The notes below the pieces were generated by a model. It saw nothing but the letters and a program-made list of their open reading frames with translations. It ran no database searches and had not been told where the DNA came from. 9,260 nt of DNA from Clostridiales bacterium (lineage in GTDB: Bacteria; Bacillota; Clostridia; Oscillospirales; Oscillospiraceae): NCBI GenBank assembly GCA_012516225.1, contig JAAYWX010000169.1, positions 1 to 9,260 on the forward strand, in the 5' to 3' direction. The position numbers were made by a program, and so were the translations under genes. Of the stretch, positions 1-5,856 are shown piece after piece. The first letter of the stretch is position 1, and each line of letters starts with the position of its first letter.

Positions 1-1178
1 AAGAAGTTACCGCAAGAGTGGCTGAAAAAACCGTTAGAATATGCGAAAGCATCGCGCATGAAACACTGTCATACGGAAAAGAGGAATATGCTAAAACCGA
101 TCGGGAAATAGATAAAATCCTCACATCAAAGCTGACAGGGATTCCGATTATGCTTATACTTCTCTTTGGAGTTTTCTGGCTGACAATAGAGGGGGCAAAC
201 ATTCCTTCAAAACTGCTTTCAAACGCACTCTTTTCACTTGAAAGCCTGCTCAGCGGCCTTTTTGCCAAGTACGGTGCACCTGAATGGTTGCAAGGTGCAC
301 TTGTTGAAGGCGTTTACAGAACACTTGCATGGGTAATTTCGGTAATGCTTCCGCCAATGGCAATTTTTTTCCCTCTCTTTACTCTTCTTGAGGATCTTGG
401 TTATCTTCCGCGAGTTGCCTTCAATCTTGACAACTATTTCCGCAAAGCCTGTGCTCATGGCAAACAGGCTCTTACAATGTGCATGGGATTTGGCTGCAAC
501 GCGGCGGGAGTAATCGGCTGCCGGATAATCGACTCACCTCGTGAGAGGCTCATAGCGATTATTACAAACTGCTTTGTACCCTGCAACGGAAGATTTCCGA
601 CTCTGATAGCAATAATTACTATGTTTTTTGCAGGTATGTCGGGCGGGAGGGGCCAGCCTCTTGTTTCTACTCTCATTCTTACCTGCATTATAGTTCTTGG
701 TGTTGCCATGACGCTGATTACGTCAAAGCTTCTTTCCAAAACTCTGCTCAAAGGAGTTCCATCTTCATTTATACTTGAACTTCCTCCGTACAGAAAACCG
801 CAAATAGGAAAAGTTATAGTCCGCTCTGTACTCGACAGAACCCTGTTCGTACTCGGGCGCGCTGCCGGGGTAGCTGCCCCAGCCGGCCTTATTATATGGC
901 TTCTTGCCAATATTTCCACAGGAGGCGTCAGCCTGCTTACGCGATGCGCTGGTTTTCTTGACCCCTTTGCATCATTTATCGGACTTGACGGCTATATACT
1001 TCTTGCTTTTATTCTCGGATTTCCTGCTAATGAAATTGTGGTGCCTATAATTATAATGAGCTATATGTCTGCCGGCTCACTTACCGAACTTCCGAACCTT
1101 GCGGAACTCCACACACTTTTTGTAAGTCACGGCTGGACTTGGCTGACGGCAGTGTGCACACAATGCTCTTTTCGCTGA
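1..1178 (+). CDS. feoB: Ferrous iron transport protein B, 5'-partial and cut short by a frameshift
   Basis: FeoB is the inner-membrane permease for Fe(II), with an N-terminal GTPase domain outside this window. The frame is open from base 3, so the GTG at 18 is an internal codon and not the start. Visible are the linker after the G domain and most of the membrane domain. It includes the first gate with GFGCN at 486-500 followed by an IGCR-DSPRERL stretch and a VPCNGRFPT segment. Near the end lies the second gate, GFPANEIVVP. These are the FeoB family's conserved pore-side motifs with their cysteines. The frame then runs into TGA at 1176-1178, right after WTWLTAVCT, where FeoB normally continues with MLFSLMHWPC. 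That continuation sits in another frame at 1163-1330. Identity is near certain. What is open is whether the break is biological or a sequence error. Confidence 0.93.
   Translation, partial: EVTARVAEKTVRICESIAHETLSYGKEEYAKTDREIDKILTSKLTGIPIMLILLFGVFWLTIEGANIPSKLLSNALFSLESLLSGLFAKYGAPEWLQGALVEGVYRTLAWVISVMLPPMAIFFPLFTLLEDLGYLPRVAFNLDNYFRKACAHGKQALTMCMGFGCNAAGVIGCRIIDSPRERLIAIITNCFVPCNGRFPTLIAIITMFFAGMSGGRGQPLVSTLILTCIIVLGVAMTLITSKLLSKTLLKGVPSSFILELPPYRKPQIGKVIVRSVLDRTLFVLGRAAGVAAPAGLIIWLLANISTGGVSLLTRCAGFLDPFASFIGLDGYILLAFILGFPANEIVVPIIIMSYMSAGSLTELPNLAELHTLFVSHGWTWLTAVCTQCSFR
1152..1162. repeat. feoB: CA repeat and 10-bp palindrome at the feoB frameshift
   Basis: GTGTGCACAC at 1152-1161 is its own reverse complement, and its right half opens into CACACA (1157-1162). 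One extra CA unit here accounts exactly for the change of frame in feoB. A short dinucleotide run next to a self-complementary sequence is a plausible place for polymerase slippage or for a base-calling or assembly error. Confidence 0.7.
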
Positions 1179-1330
1179 TGCACTGGCCCTGCGGAACAAC
1201 TTTTTTAACAATACGCAAAGAAACTCAAAGCATGAAATGGGCTTTTGCGGCCTTCGCGGTACCGACGGTTTCAGGAATTATCTTTTGTGCCTTCATTGCA
1301 AATGCAGCACGCTTGCTTGGGTTAGCCTAA
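1163..1330 (+). pseudogene. feoB: Displaced 3' end of feoB (last ~55 codons)
   Basis: Reading from ATG at 1163 gives MLFSLMHWPCGTTFLT and then a hydrophobic segment ending in NAARLLGLA and a TAA at 1328-1330. This is the normal C-terminus of FeoB: the tail of one membrane helix with the conserved HWPC, a short basic loop, and a final helix. It lies two bases out of frame with the upstream part. Deleting one CA unit from the CACACA at 1157-1162 joins the two as TAVCT-MLFS without loss of any expected residue. There is no ribosome binding site to suggest independent translation, so I read it as the detached end of one gene. Confidence 0.85.
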
Positions 1331-1359
1331 TATGGTAAATGGGTATATTTTATAAATTA

Positions 1360-1394
1360 ATGCGGAGAGCTAAAGCTTGCTCCGCATTTTTCTT
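1360..1394 (+). terminator. Intrinsic terminator after feoB
   Basis: The arm ATGCGGAG (1360-1367) pairs with CTCCGCAT (1380-1387). An inner AGC/GCT pairing closes a TAAA loop, with a TG bulge on the right side. The stem is followed directly by a T-rich run (TTTTTCTT). It begins 30 bases after the feoB stop, so it most likely ends the feo transcript. Confidence 0.85.
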
Positions 1395-1459
1395 ATGCCT
1401 ATTATACAAATAACAACTCACCGGTATAACCATAATAAATAAAAAATAATAGAGCCGAC

Positions 1460-1487
1460 TTGTTAAAAAAATAATCCGTGCTATAAT
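1460..1487 (+). promoter_or_regulatory. Probable sigma-A promoter for the chemotaxis receptor gene
   Basis: TTGTTA (1460-1465) and a perfect TATAAT (1482-1487) are separated by 16 bases, about 110 bases upstream of the start codon at 1599. This gives a long AT-rich leader with no clear structure. A weaker alternative is a motility-type sigma-D promoter: TAAA at 1436-1439, then 14 bases, then GCCGACTT at 1454-1461, which matches only the first half of the usual GCCGATAT. The rest of 1395-1598 shows nothing else I can name. Confidence 0.55.
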
Positions 1488-1598
1488 TTCATAAGGATGT
1501 AATATTTTGCCGTAAATTCAAAATTTTATATCAAAATAGTTATAAATAATACCCGTTTTAAAGAGAGTCAATTTTAATTTTTCAGAAAGGAAATATTT

Positions 1599-3041
1599 AT
1601 GAAAAGACTCCATAAGATCAATGTTATATTTCTGTGGGTATGTGCCATAGCACTTATTTCTATTGTAACCTTATCTAAAGGTCTGAATGATCCTTCAGTC
1701 ATAAAAAGCGACATCGGCATGGCTGCGGGAATTACGATAATAACAGTACTTTATTTTTCCAAAGCAAACAATGTTGTAAAAGGAAGCGGAGTAACTGTCA
1801 TTGCTTCAATAGGCTGCTTAATTACGTCGATTGCACAGGGCGGAAACAAGTCTACATTTATGCTATCTTTTATCATGATGGGAATGGCTTTGCTTTATTT
1901 CAACAAAAAGATAATAATATCTTATCTTTCTATCTATATTCCGATATGTCTTGCCGCTGGAATTATCAATCCGGCTTTTATAGCCGGACCCGGCGCAACG
2001 ACCACCCAGTGTATGGAATACATATTTGCCTATACGATTTTAGGGATACTGATGATAATTGCAACTAACCGCGGCGGGAGACTGGTTTCCGAATCAAATA
2101 GGATGCTTAACAAAATAAAAGCGGATTCGCAGACTACTGCAGGCGTCATAAAGCAGCTTAACGCTTCCATGGAAGAAAGCTCTCAAAATATTGAAAGCCT
2201 CACAAAGCAGATTCAGGCAATCAGCGACGCCACGCATGAGATGGAGTCGCTTACAAAGTCAATGGGCACATCCGCAAACCTGCTCGGAGACATGGTATCC
2301 GATACGATGAACGCGCTAAACCAAAATAATGTTCTGAACAAAGAACTGGAAAAACGATTTGAGGAAGTGGGCGCGGCGGTTGAAAATGGCAGCAGCGGCG
2401 CAATGAAAATAAAATCAATGCTGGACTCCATGAAAGAAACCGTCTTGGCTGCCGGAGAAGCTACAGATGTGCTGCTTGGCAAAATATCGTCTGTAAATAC
2501 AATATTAAAAGAGATAAACAAAATTACCATGAGGACTAATATGCTTTCCATAAATGCTTCCATTGAAGCGGCAAAAGCCGGCGCAAGCGGAAAAGGTTTT
2601 GCAGTTGTGGCAAATGAAATAAAAAGTCTTGCCGACGAAAGCAACGAATCGGCTAAAGGGATACAGGAAATTATTGCCGAATTGTCCAGACAGGTTGACG
2701 ATGTTGCCGCTAAGACATCTGCCGGCACCAAATCCGCAATTGCCGGAATGGAGAGCATGGAACAGCTTATTTCAATTTTGGAAGATATAAAAAATACCAA
2801 CGATATTGCAGCCGGTGTTGTCCACCAGGAAACGCAGACAAACAATGAGGTCAATACTAAGTTTGAAACTGTATCTTCCGAAATCGACATACTTATTACC
2901 GGAGTAATCAATATAAACGAGGCGGTAGCATCAGTTGCATCGGATATATATAAGCAGAATGAAGCTATCAGGCATGTGAATGAAGAAATAGGCAAGATGA
3001 AAGCTGTAACCGGAAGCCTGAACAAAAATACGGAATACTGA
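1599..3041 (+). CDS. Methyl-accepting chemotaxis protein with a six-helix membrane module
   Basis: This is a 480-residue receptor of the MCP family, which signals through CheW/CheA to the flagellar motor or a related output. Six hydrophobic stretches fall near residues 8-26, 38-54, 64-80, 85-101, 105-125 and 140-156. They are joined by very short loops, so there is no periplasmic ligand domain, and no clear HAMP follows. Residues from about 160 to the end are Ala/Ser/Glu/Gln-rich helices. They contain the signalling hairpin tip around residues 306-348, with TNMLSINASIEAAKAG, then GKGFAVVANEIKSLA, matching the family's TNLLALNAAIEAARAG and GFAVVA-EV-LA pattern. There is no NWETF-like tether at the C-terminus. 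The start is supported by AGAAAGG 8 bases before the ATG. It stands alone, with no che or fla genes beside it. The signal may be sensed inside or through the membrane, but that is inference. Confidence 0.93.
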   Translation: MKRLHKINVIFLWVCAIALISIVTLSKGLNDPSVIKSDIGMAAGITIITVLYFSKANNVVKGSGVTVIASIGCLITSIAQGGNKSTFMLSFIMMGMALLYFNKKIIISYLSIYIPICLAAGIINPAFIAGPGATTTQCMEYIFAYTILGILMIIATNRGGRLVSESNRMLNKIKADSQTTAGVIKQLNASMEESSQNIESLTKQIQAISDATHEMESLTKSMGTSANLLGDMVSDTMNALNQNNVLNKELEKRFEEVGAAVENGSSGAMKIKSMLDSMKETVLAAGEATDVLLGKISSVNTILKEINKITMRTNMLSINASIEAAKAGASGKGFAVVANEIKSLADESNESAKGIQEIIAELSRQVDDVAAKTSAGTKSAIAGMESMEQLISILEDIKNTNDIAAGVVHQETQTNNEVNTKFETVSSEIDILITGVININEAVASVASDIYKQNEAIRHVNEEIGKMKAVTGSLNKNTEY

Positions 3042-3113
3042 TATACTGCCGTAGGCTCTATAAAGGCTTCTTTTGGCTAAGCTGATGCAGTACCTGCAAT
3101 AATTCAATAATAA

Positions 3114-3152
3114 GACCGTACGGTCCCTTTTGAATTTCGGAACCGTACGGTC
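3114..3152. terminator. Imperfect hairpin built from two copies of a palindrome; probable bidirectional terminator
   Basis: GACCGTACGGTC at 3114-3125 is a perfect 12-bp palindrome, and its core ACCGTACGGT recurs at 3142-3151. Together they fold as one long stem (GACCGTACGGT-CC with GG-AACCGTACGGTC, one bulged base) around a T/A-rich loop. T-rich tracts lie on both sides: ATCTTTATT on the right and, read on the minus strand, TTATTATT on the left. It sits between the convergent receptor gene and the small minus-strand gene, so it would serve both. The tails are weaker than in a textbook terminator, and the twin palindromes could instead be a protein binding site. The rest of 3042-3278 holds only a small TGCAG-TAC-CTGCA hairpin at 3086-3098. 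Confidence 0.6.
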
Positions 3153-3278
3153 ATCTTTATTAATTTTTGAAATATAGTTTCAGATAAATTGTACGCAATA
3201 TGTACTGTACTGCCCTAACCTTTCTGATCGAGTTATATGTAAACGCTCTTGCAAGCCTCCCGTAAAAATTAAAAAATA

Positions 3279-3488
3279 TTATTTTTTTGCAAGGATATTA
3301 TATGCAGCTTGTGCTTTCATTGCCTTAGTACTATGCGAGGAAAGTCTTCGGTTCAAGTGGTAGAGTTTCTGAGATGTCAGCGCCGCTCCGCCTCTTAAAA
3401 GAGAATTGCCCTTTCGCCTGATCCTGATGATAAACCACCAATGCCATTCGATCTTAACCGAGATAAGCCACATTTTTAGTTTTTTCAT
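3279..3488 (-). CDS. Small basic, tryptophan-rich protein of unknown function (69 residues)
   Basis: The ATG at 3488-3486 is preceded on the minus strand by AAGGATGG at good spacing, so I prefer it to the upstream start at 3536, which lacks a ribosome binding site. The product opens with a Lys/Trp segment (MKKLKMWLISVKIEWHWWF) that looks amphipathic and interface-seeking. A basic IRIRRKGN stretch follows, then a helical, Arg/Lys/Ala-rich second half ending in ILAKK and TAA. There is no signal peptide, no full membrane span and no cysteine pair. I do not recognise a named family. The ordered composition and good start signal argue that it is real. It has its own upstream region with inverted repeats and does not form an operon with its neighbours. 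Confidence 0.6.
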   Translation of the reverse strand: MKKLKMWLISVKIEWHWWFIIRIRRKGNSLLRGGAALTSQKLYHLNRRLSSHSTKAMKAQAAYNILAKK

Positions 3489-3514
3489 GGTGTTTCCATC
3501 CTTTGCATAATACT

Positions 3515-3573
3515 GGAACAAAAATATGTTCCGCACGACAAGTATAGCCTATATTGTCGGTCGAAACTTGTCG
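3515..3573 (-). promoter_or_regulatory. Stacked inverted repeats upstream of the small Trp-rich gene
   Basis: GGAACA (3515-3520) and TGTTCC (3527-3532) form a perfect inverted repeat in what would be the 5' leader. Next to it CGACAA (3536-3541) is mirrored by TTGTCG (3554-3559), enclosing a second near-dyad TATAG-C-CTATA. A further TTGTCG follows at 3568-3573. A -10-like TATACT lies on the minus strand at 3546-3541, but I cannot find a good -35. This reads as an operator or promoter region; the assignment is tentative. Confidence 0.4.
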
Positions 3574-3607
3574 ATAATTGACCATACTGAAAATATGGAC
3601 TCGAAAG

Positions 3608-3643
3608 AAATGCGGGACGCAAAAAAATTTGCGTCCCGCATTT
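3608..3643 (-). terminator. Strong intrinsic terminator after the dehydrogenase gene
   Basis: A perfect 16-bp inverted repeat: AAATGCGGGACGCAAA (3608-3623) pairs with TTTGCGTCCCGCATTT (3628-3643) around an AAAA loop. It starts 13 bases beyond the stop codon of the minus-strand dehydrogenase gene (3657). Read on the minus strand it ends in TTTCTTTC. The plus-strand side also has a T run, so it may stop transcription both ways. Confidence 0.9.
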
Positions 3644-3656
3644 TTAGGGGGTGTCT

Positions 3657-4694
3657 TTATTTGAGATAGATCTGCATGGGATAGGATAAGTATTCTACGC
3701 TGTCCATTTTTTCAACCGTATAGTATCCGGCTGGCGCATTGATAACCTTGGGTATGCGGTTCACTATCGTAGCGCATGTATGCTCTACAGTAGCCGGTTT
3801 CTTAACATAGAAAGTCGTATCAGGTTCACCTATTATTTTCCAGTCGCACATATCTCCGTCATCGGGACCGTATACCTTGCCGATACACTGTGTTTCTATT
3901 ATCGGTCCTTGGAAAGTTTCAGTAGTTACAACAGCGCTCATACCTATGCAGTTGCCCTTGGGAATTGTTGCGTTGAGAGTCTTTGAGTACAGGTCGCTAT
4001 CGTAAAAATAAGGTACGCACTTCTGGGTCTGTGACTTTATAGTCCACCCCATTTTGGCGCAAAGTGCCTCGTTCGAATTCCAGACATATGACGGTTCCAG
4101 CGTTTCGGGATGAGCTATCTGTTCTTCGAATTCTTCCGGAGTAAGTCCAACCCCGTGAGCTTTCGCAAGTGCAAGGCCGTAATCCTCAACATTGTAGCTT
4201 ACAGCGCCTTCAATTCTGTCAATGCGGTGAACACCGCCGGCAACACAGCCTATCATGTTGATCCAGTAAATGTCCTGCATACCGGAACCGGCAATGGTGC
4301 AGTTGTGTTCTTTTGCCATTTTATCCAATTTGTTGGTGATGGCTGATGAAGTTGTCCATGGATAAATTGCTTCCTCGCAGGTGGTGATAACATTTATTCC
4401 CCTGCTGAGAATTTTTTCAAAGTGAGGCATGACATCTTTCATGAAGCTGAACAGAGTTACAACGGCTATATTGGCGTCACACTCGTCAAGCACCGCATCT
4501 GCATCGCTGCGTATAGTGACCCCAAGTTTAACCCCGAGTTCGGCCCAGTCGCCGACATCCATGCCTACAACAGCGGGGTTTATGTCAATTGCGCCCACAA
4601 TCTCCGCGCCCTTTTCGTACAGATAGCGAAGAATGTATTTTGACATCTTCCCGCAGCCGTACTGCACAACACGAATCTTTTCGTTAAACATCAT
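3657..4694 (-). CDS. NAD(P)-dependent dehydrogenase related to 2,4-diaminopentanoate dehydrogenase / dihydrodipicolinate reductase
   Basis: About 345 residues. The N-terminus is a Rossmann fold: VVQYGCGKM with the glycine loop at residues 13-17, then an acidic end of beta-2 in GAIDINPAVVG (Asp37). The INVITTCEEAIYPW and HGVGLTPEEFEEQI segments match the layout I know from clostridial 2,4-diaminopentanoate dehydrogenase, which acts in ornithine fermentation. At the place where that enzyme has a GTGINPGF-type loop, this protein has GSGMQDIYWIN, so its substrate may differ. None of the ornithine-pathway partners (aminomutase, thiolase, racemase) is present here. The frame extends to a GTG at 4709, but AAAGAGG lies inside that extension, 5 bases before the ATG at 4694 and 8 before the one at 4691. 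I therefore place the start at 4694. Fold is confident; the exact reaction is not. It is controlled by, or partly co-transcribed with, the MerR gene upstream. Confidence 0.8.
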   Translation of the reverse strand: MMFNEKIRVVQYGCGKMSKYILRYLYEKGAEIVGAIDINPAVVGMDVGDWAELGVKLGVTIRSDADAVLDECDANIAVVTLFSFMKDVMPHFEKILSRGINVITTCEEAIYPWTTSSAITNKLDKMAKEHNCTIAGSGMQDIYWINMIGCVAGGVHRIDRIEGAVSYNVEDYGLALAKAHGVGLTPEEFEEQIAHPETLEPSYVWNSNEALCAKMGWTIKSQTQKCVPYFYDSDLYSKTLNATIPKGNCIGMSAVVTTETFQGPIIETQCIGKVYGPDDGDMCDWKIIGEPDTTFYVKKPATVEHTCATIVNRIPKVINAPAGYYTVEKMDSVEYLSYPMQIYLK

Positions 4695-4723
4695 GAACAC
4701 CTCTTTCACAAAATTTCAGATTT

Positions 4724-4742
4724 CCGGAATTTTGTTTTCCGG
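4724..4742 (-). promoter_or_regulatory. Inverted repeat in the dehydrogenase leader
   Basis: CCGGAA (4724-4729) and TTCCGG (4737-4742) are perfect arms around a 7-base T-rich spacer. It lies between the inferred transcription start and the ribosome binding site of the dehydrogenase gene. It could form an mRNA hairpin or be a second protein binding site; there is no T run, so it is not a terminator. Confidence 0.45.
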
Positions 4743-4752
4743 TCCTGATTAT

Positions 4753-4783
4753 ATGATAAAGGTTATAGCAAGTATAAAGTCAA
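4753..4783 (-). promoter_or_regulatory. MerR-type promoter (19-bp spacer) driving the dehydrogenase gene
   Basis: On the minus strand, TTGACT (4783-4778) and TATCAT (4758-4753) are exactly 19 bases apart. That spacing is too long for unaided sigma-A polymerase and is the hallmark of promoters that MerR-family activators untwist. The spacer contains a dyad, TTATA-CTTGC-TATAA, where the regulator would bind. The MerR gene ends 18 bases upstream of the -35 box, and the dehydrogenase gene starts about 60 bases after the -10 box. The sequence features are seen directly; activation by this regulator is inference. Confidence 0.65.
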
Positions 4784-4801
4784 GAAGAAATTGATAAATT
4801 T

Positions 4802-5635
4802 TTAACTGAATTTTATAGGTATCTGGAGACGCAGAAACATGCCCCGTTCCTTTCTCTCAAGGAAAGGAAGCTCTGTAATTACCTCGCAGATATAATCTCC
4901 TACAATTTTATATCCTTTTTCACTTATGACATCCAAAAGGTGTCCGATGTATTCTTTCTCTTTTTCAAATTTGTTGCAGTATATGCACAGGTATATGTTT
5001 GCCGGAATTACAACCGTCAGGTCGTCGGCGACAAAATCTTTATCCACAAATACGAATATTTCGCTTGAATACATGCGGTGCCGCTCCAAATCATCTTTTC
5101 GCAGTATTGTTCCAGCGTTGCAGAAATAAATCTGTGGAAGATTGTCCGAAATTAATCTTGTTTTGAGTTTTCTGAGCATTTCTTCATATTCTTCTATTCC
5201 GTAGTCGTAAAAATTCATTCCCGCGTCAATGCAGTACATTCTGCGTTCTTCTAAATATTCAAGGACTATAGTTCCGTCTGGCGGGGAAGTTTCATACCTG
5301 CGGTAGCTTTGAAGGGTACGTTCTATAGCCCTTTTCTGGTACTTCAGTTCGCGGATTTCCTCGTCAATCTGCAGGCTTCTTTGATGAAGAATGCTTTTTA
5401 TGAGAGCGGGATCTTTGCATTCGAGATGTTTTTTTATGTCGGACAGCTTCATGCCGAGAGATTTCATATATTGAATCATGTCCAAAACCGCGCTTTGCTT
5501 TATGCTGTAATACCTGTATCCGGTTTCTGGGCTGACACTGTCCGGTTCCAAAAGGTGCATTCTATCGTAAAGACGCAACGTCTGCTCTGAAACATGGTTT
5601 AGCTTTGCCATCTGGCCTATAGTAAGTTTCTCCAT
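4802..5635 (-). CDS. MerR-family transcriptional regulator with GyrI-like effector domain
   Basis: A 277-residue regulator of the BmrR/BltR type. Residues 3-72 are the MerR winged helix-turn-helix: LTIGQMAKLNHVSEQTLRLY, then the wing with PETGYRYYS, and a GMKLSDIKKHL helix. A Lys/Glu/Arg-rich dimerisation helix covers about 76-115. From about 120 (EYLEERRMYCIDA) to the end is a GyrI-like, AraC-effector type domain of roughly 155 residues. In relatives such a domain binds hydrophobic or cationic small molecules. The start is supported by AAAGGGGATG before the ATG. It is followed, after 107 bases and in the same direction, by the dehydrogenase gene, whose promoter has a 19-bp spacer. The likely role is ligand-triggered activation of that gene; the ligand, perhaps its substrate, is unknown. 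Confidence 0.92.
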   Translation of the reverse strand: MEKLTIGQMAKLNHVSEQTLRLYDRMHLLEPDSVSPETGYRYYSIKQSAVLDMIQYMKSLGMKLSDIKKHLECKDPALIKSILHQRSLQIDEEIRELKYQKRAIERTLQSYRRYETSPPDGTIVLEYLEERRMYCIDAGMNFYDYGIEEYEEMLRKLKTRLISDNLPQIYFCNAGTILRKDDLERHRMYSSEIFVFVDKDFVADDLTVVIPANIYLCIYCNKFEKEKEYIGHLLDVISEKGYKIVGDYICEVITELPFLERKERGMFLRLQIPIKFS

Positions 5636-5658
5636 TTACATTCATCCCCTTTGCAGCC

Positions 5659-5687
5659 ATTATACAATAATAACATTGTTTCTACAA
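5659..5687 (-). promoter_or_regulatory. Probable promoter of the MerR gene with an internal dyad
   Basis: On the minus strand TTGTAG (5687-5682) and TATAAT (5664-5659) are 17 bases apart, 24 bases from the start codon. The spacer carries an inverted repeat ACAAT-AATAAC-ATTGT (plus strand 5664-5679), a candidate operator for autoregulation. It differs in sequence from the dyad in front of the dehydrogenase gene. Confidence 0.55.
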
Positions 5688-5739
5688 TAAGGTTTTGGCC
5701 TGTATTTGACCAGCAGTTCTATGTTGCTGTTCAGCCCAG

Positions 5740-5798
5740 CTTATAACTTATATGTAATTATAAGATTTTATTGACACTTTTAACTATAATGATAAAAT
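5740..5798 (+). promoter_or_regulatory. Promoter of the GAF-GGDEF gene with an upstream inverted repeat
   Basis: TTGACA (5771-5776) and TAAAAT (5793-5798) are separated by 16 bases, about 60 bases before the chosen start codon. Just upstream is a perfect inverted repeat, CTTATAA (5740-5746) and TTATAAG (5758-5764), placed where an activator or repressor could act. A TATAAT at 5785-5790 lies only 8 bases after the -35 box and is probably not used. Confidence 0.55.
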
Positions 5799-5856
5799 AA
5801 TAGAAAGTTATTATTATAGCAAAATGGAGATAATTTTGTGGGAAAAGGATGATTTT

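Noticed and set aside
455..919. Minus-strand open frame inside feoB
   Set aside because: It overlaps the conserved gate motifs of FeoB on the opposite strand and has no recognisable family features or start signal.
1152..1178. Programmed ribosomal frameshift in feoB
   Set aside because: There is no slippery heptamer, no internal Shine-Dalgarno-like stimulator at proper spacing, and no such mechanism known to me for feoB; a 2-bp insertion explains the data more simply.
1139..1330. Separate gene starting with the TTG at 1139
   Set aside because: There is no ribosome binding site, and residues from 1163 onward are the FeoB C-terminus, so it is a frameshifted continuation and not an independent gene.
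2213..3025. Long open frame on the minus strand inside the chemotaxis receptor gene (270 codons)
   Set aside because: It is exactly antisense to the conserved signalling helices of the receptor. Its Ser/Ala/Ile/Phe-rich composition is what the complement of coiled-coil codons gives, and it has no ribosome binding site or known motif.
3042..3660. tRNA, CRISPR repeats or mobile element ends in the gene-poor stretch
   Set aside because: There is no cloverleaf with a TTCGA loop and CCA end, no regularly spaced repeat, and no transposase remnant; only the hairpins and the small gene listed can be supported.
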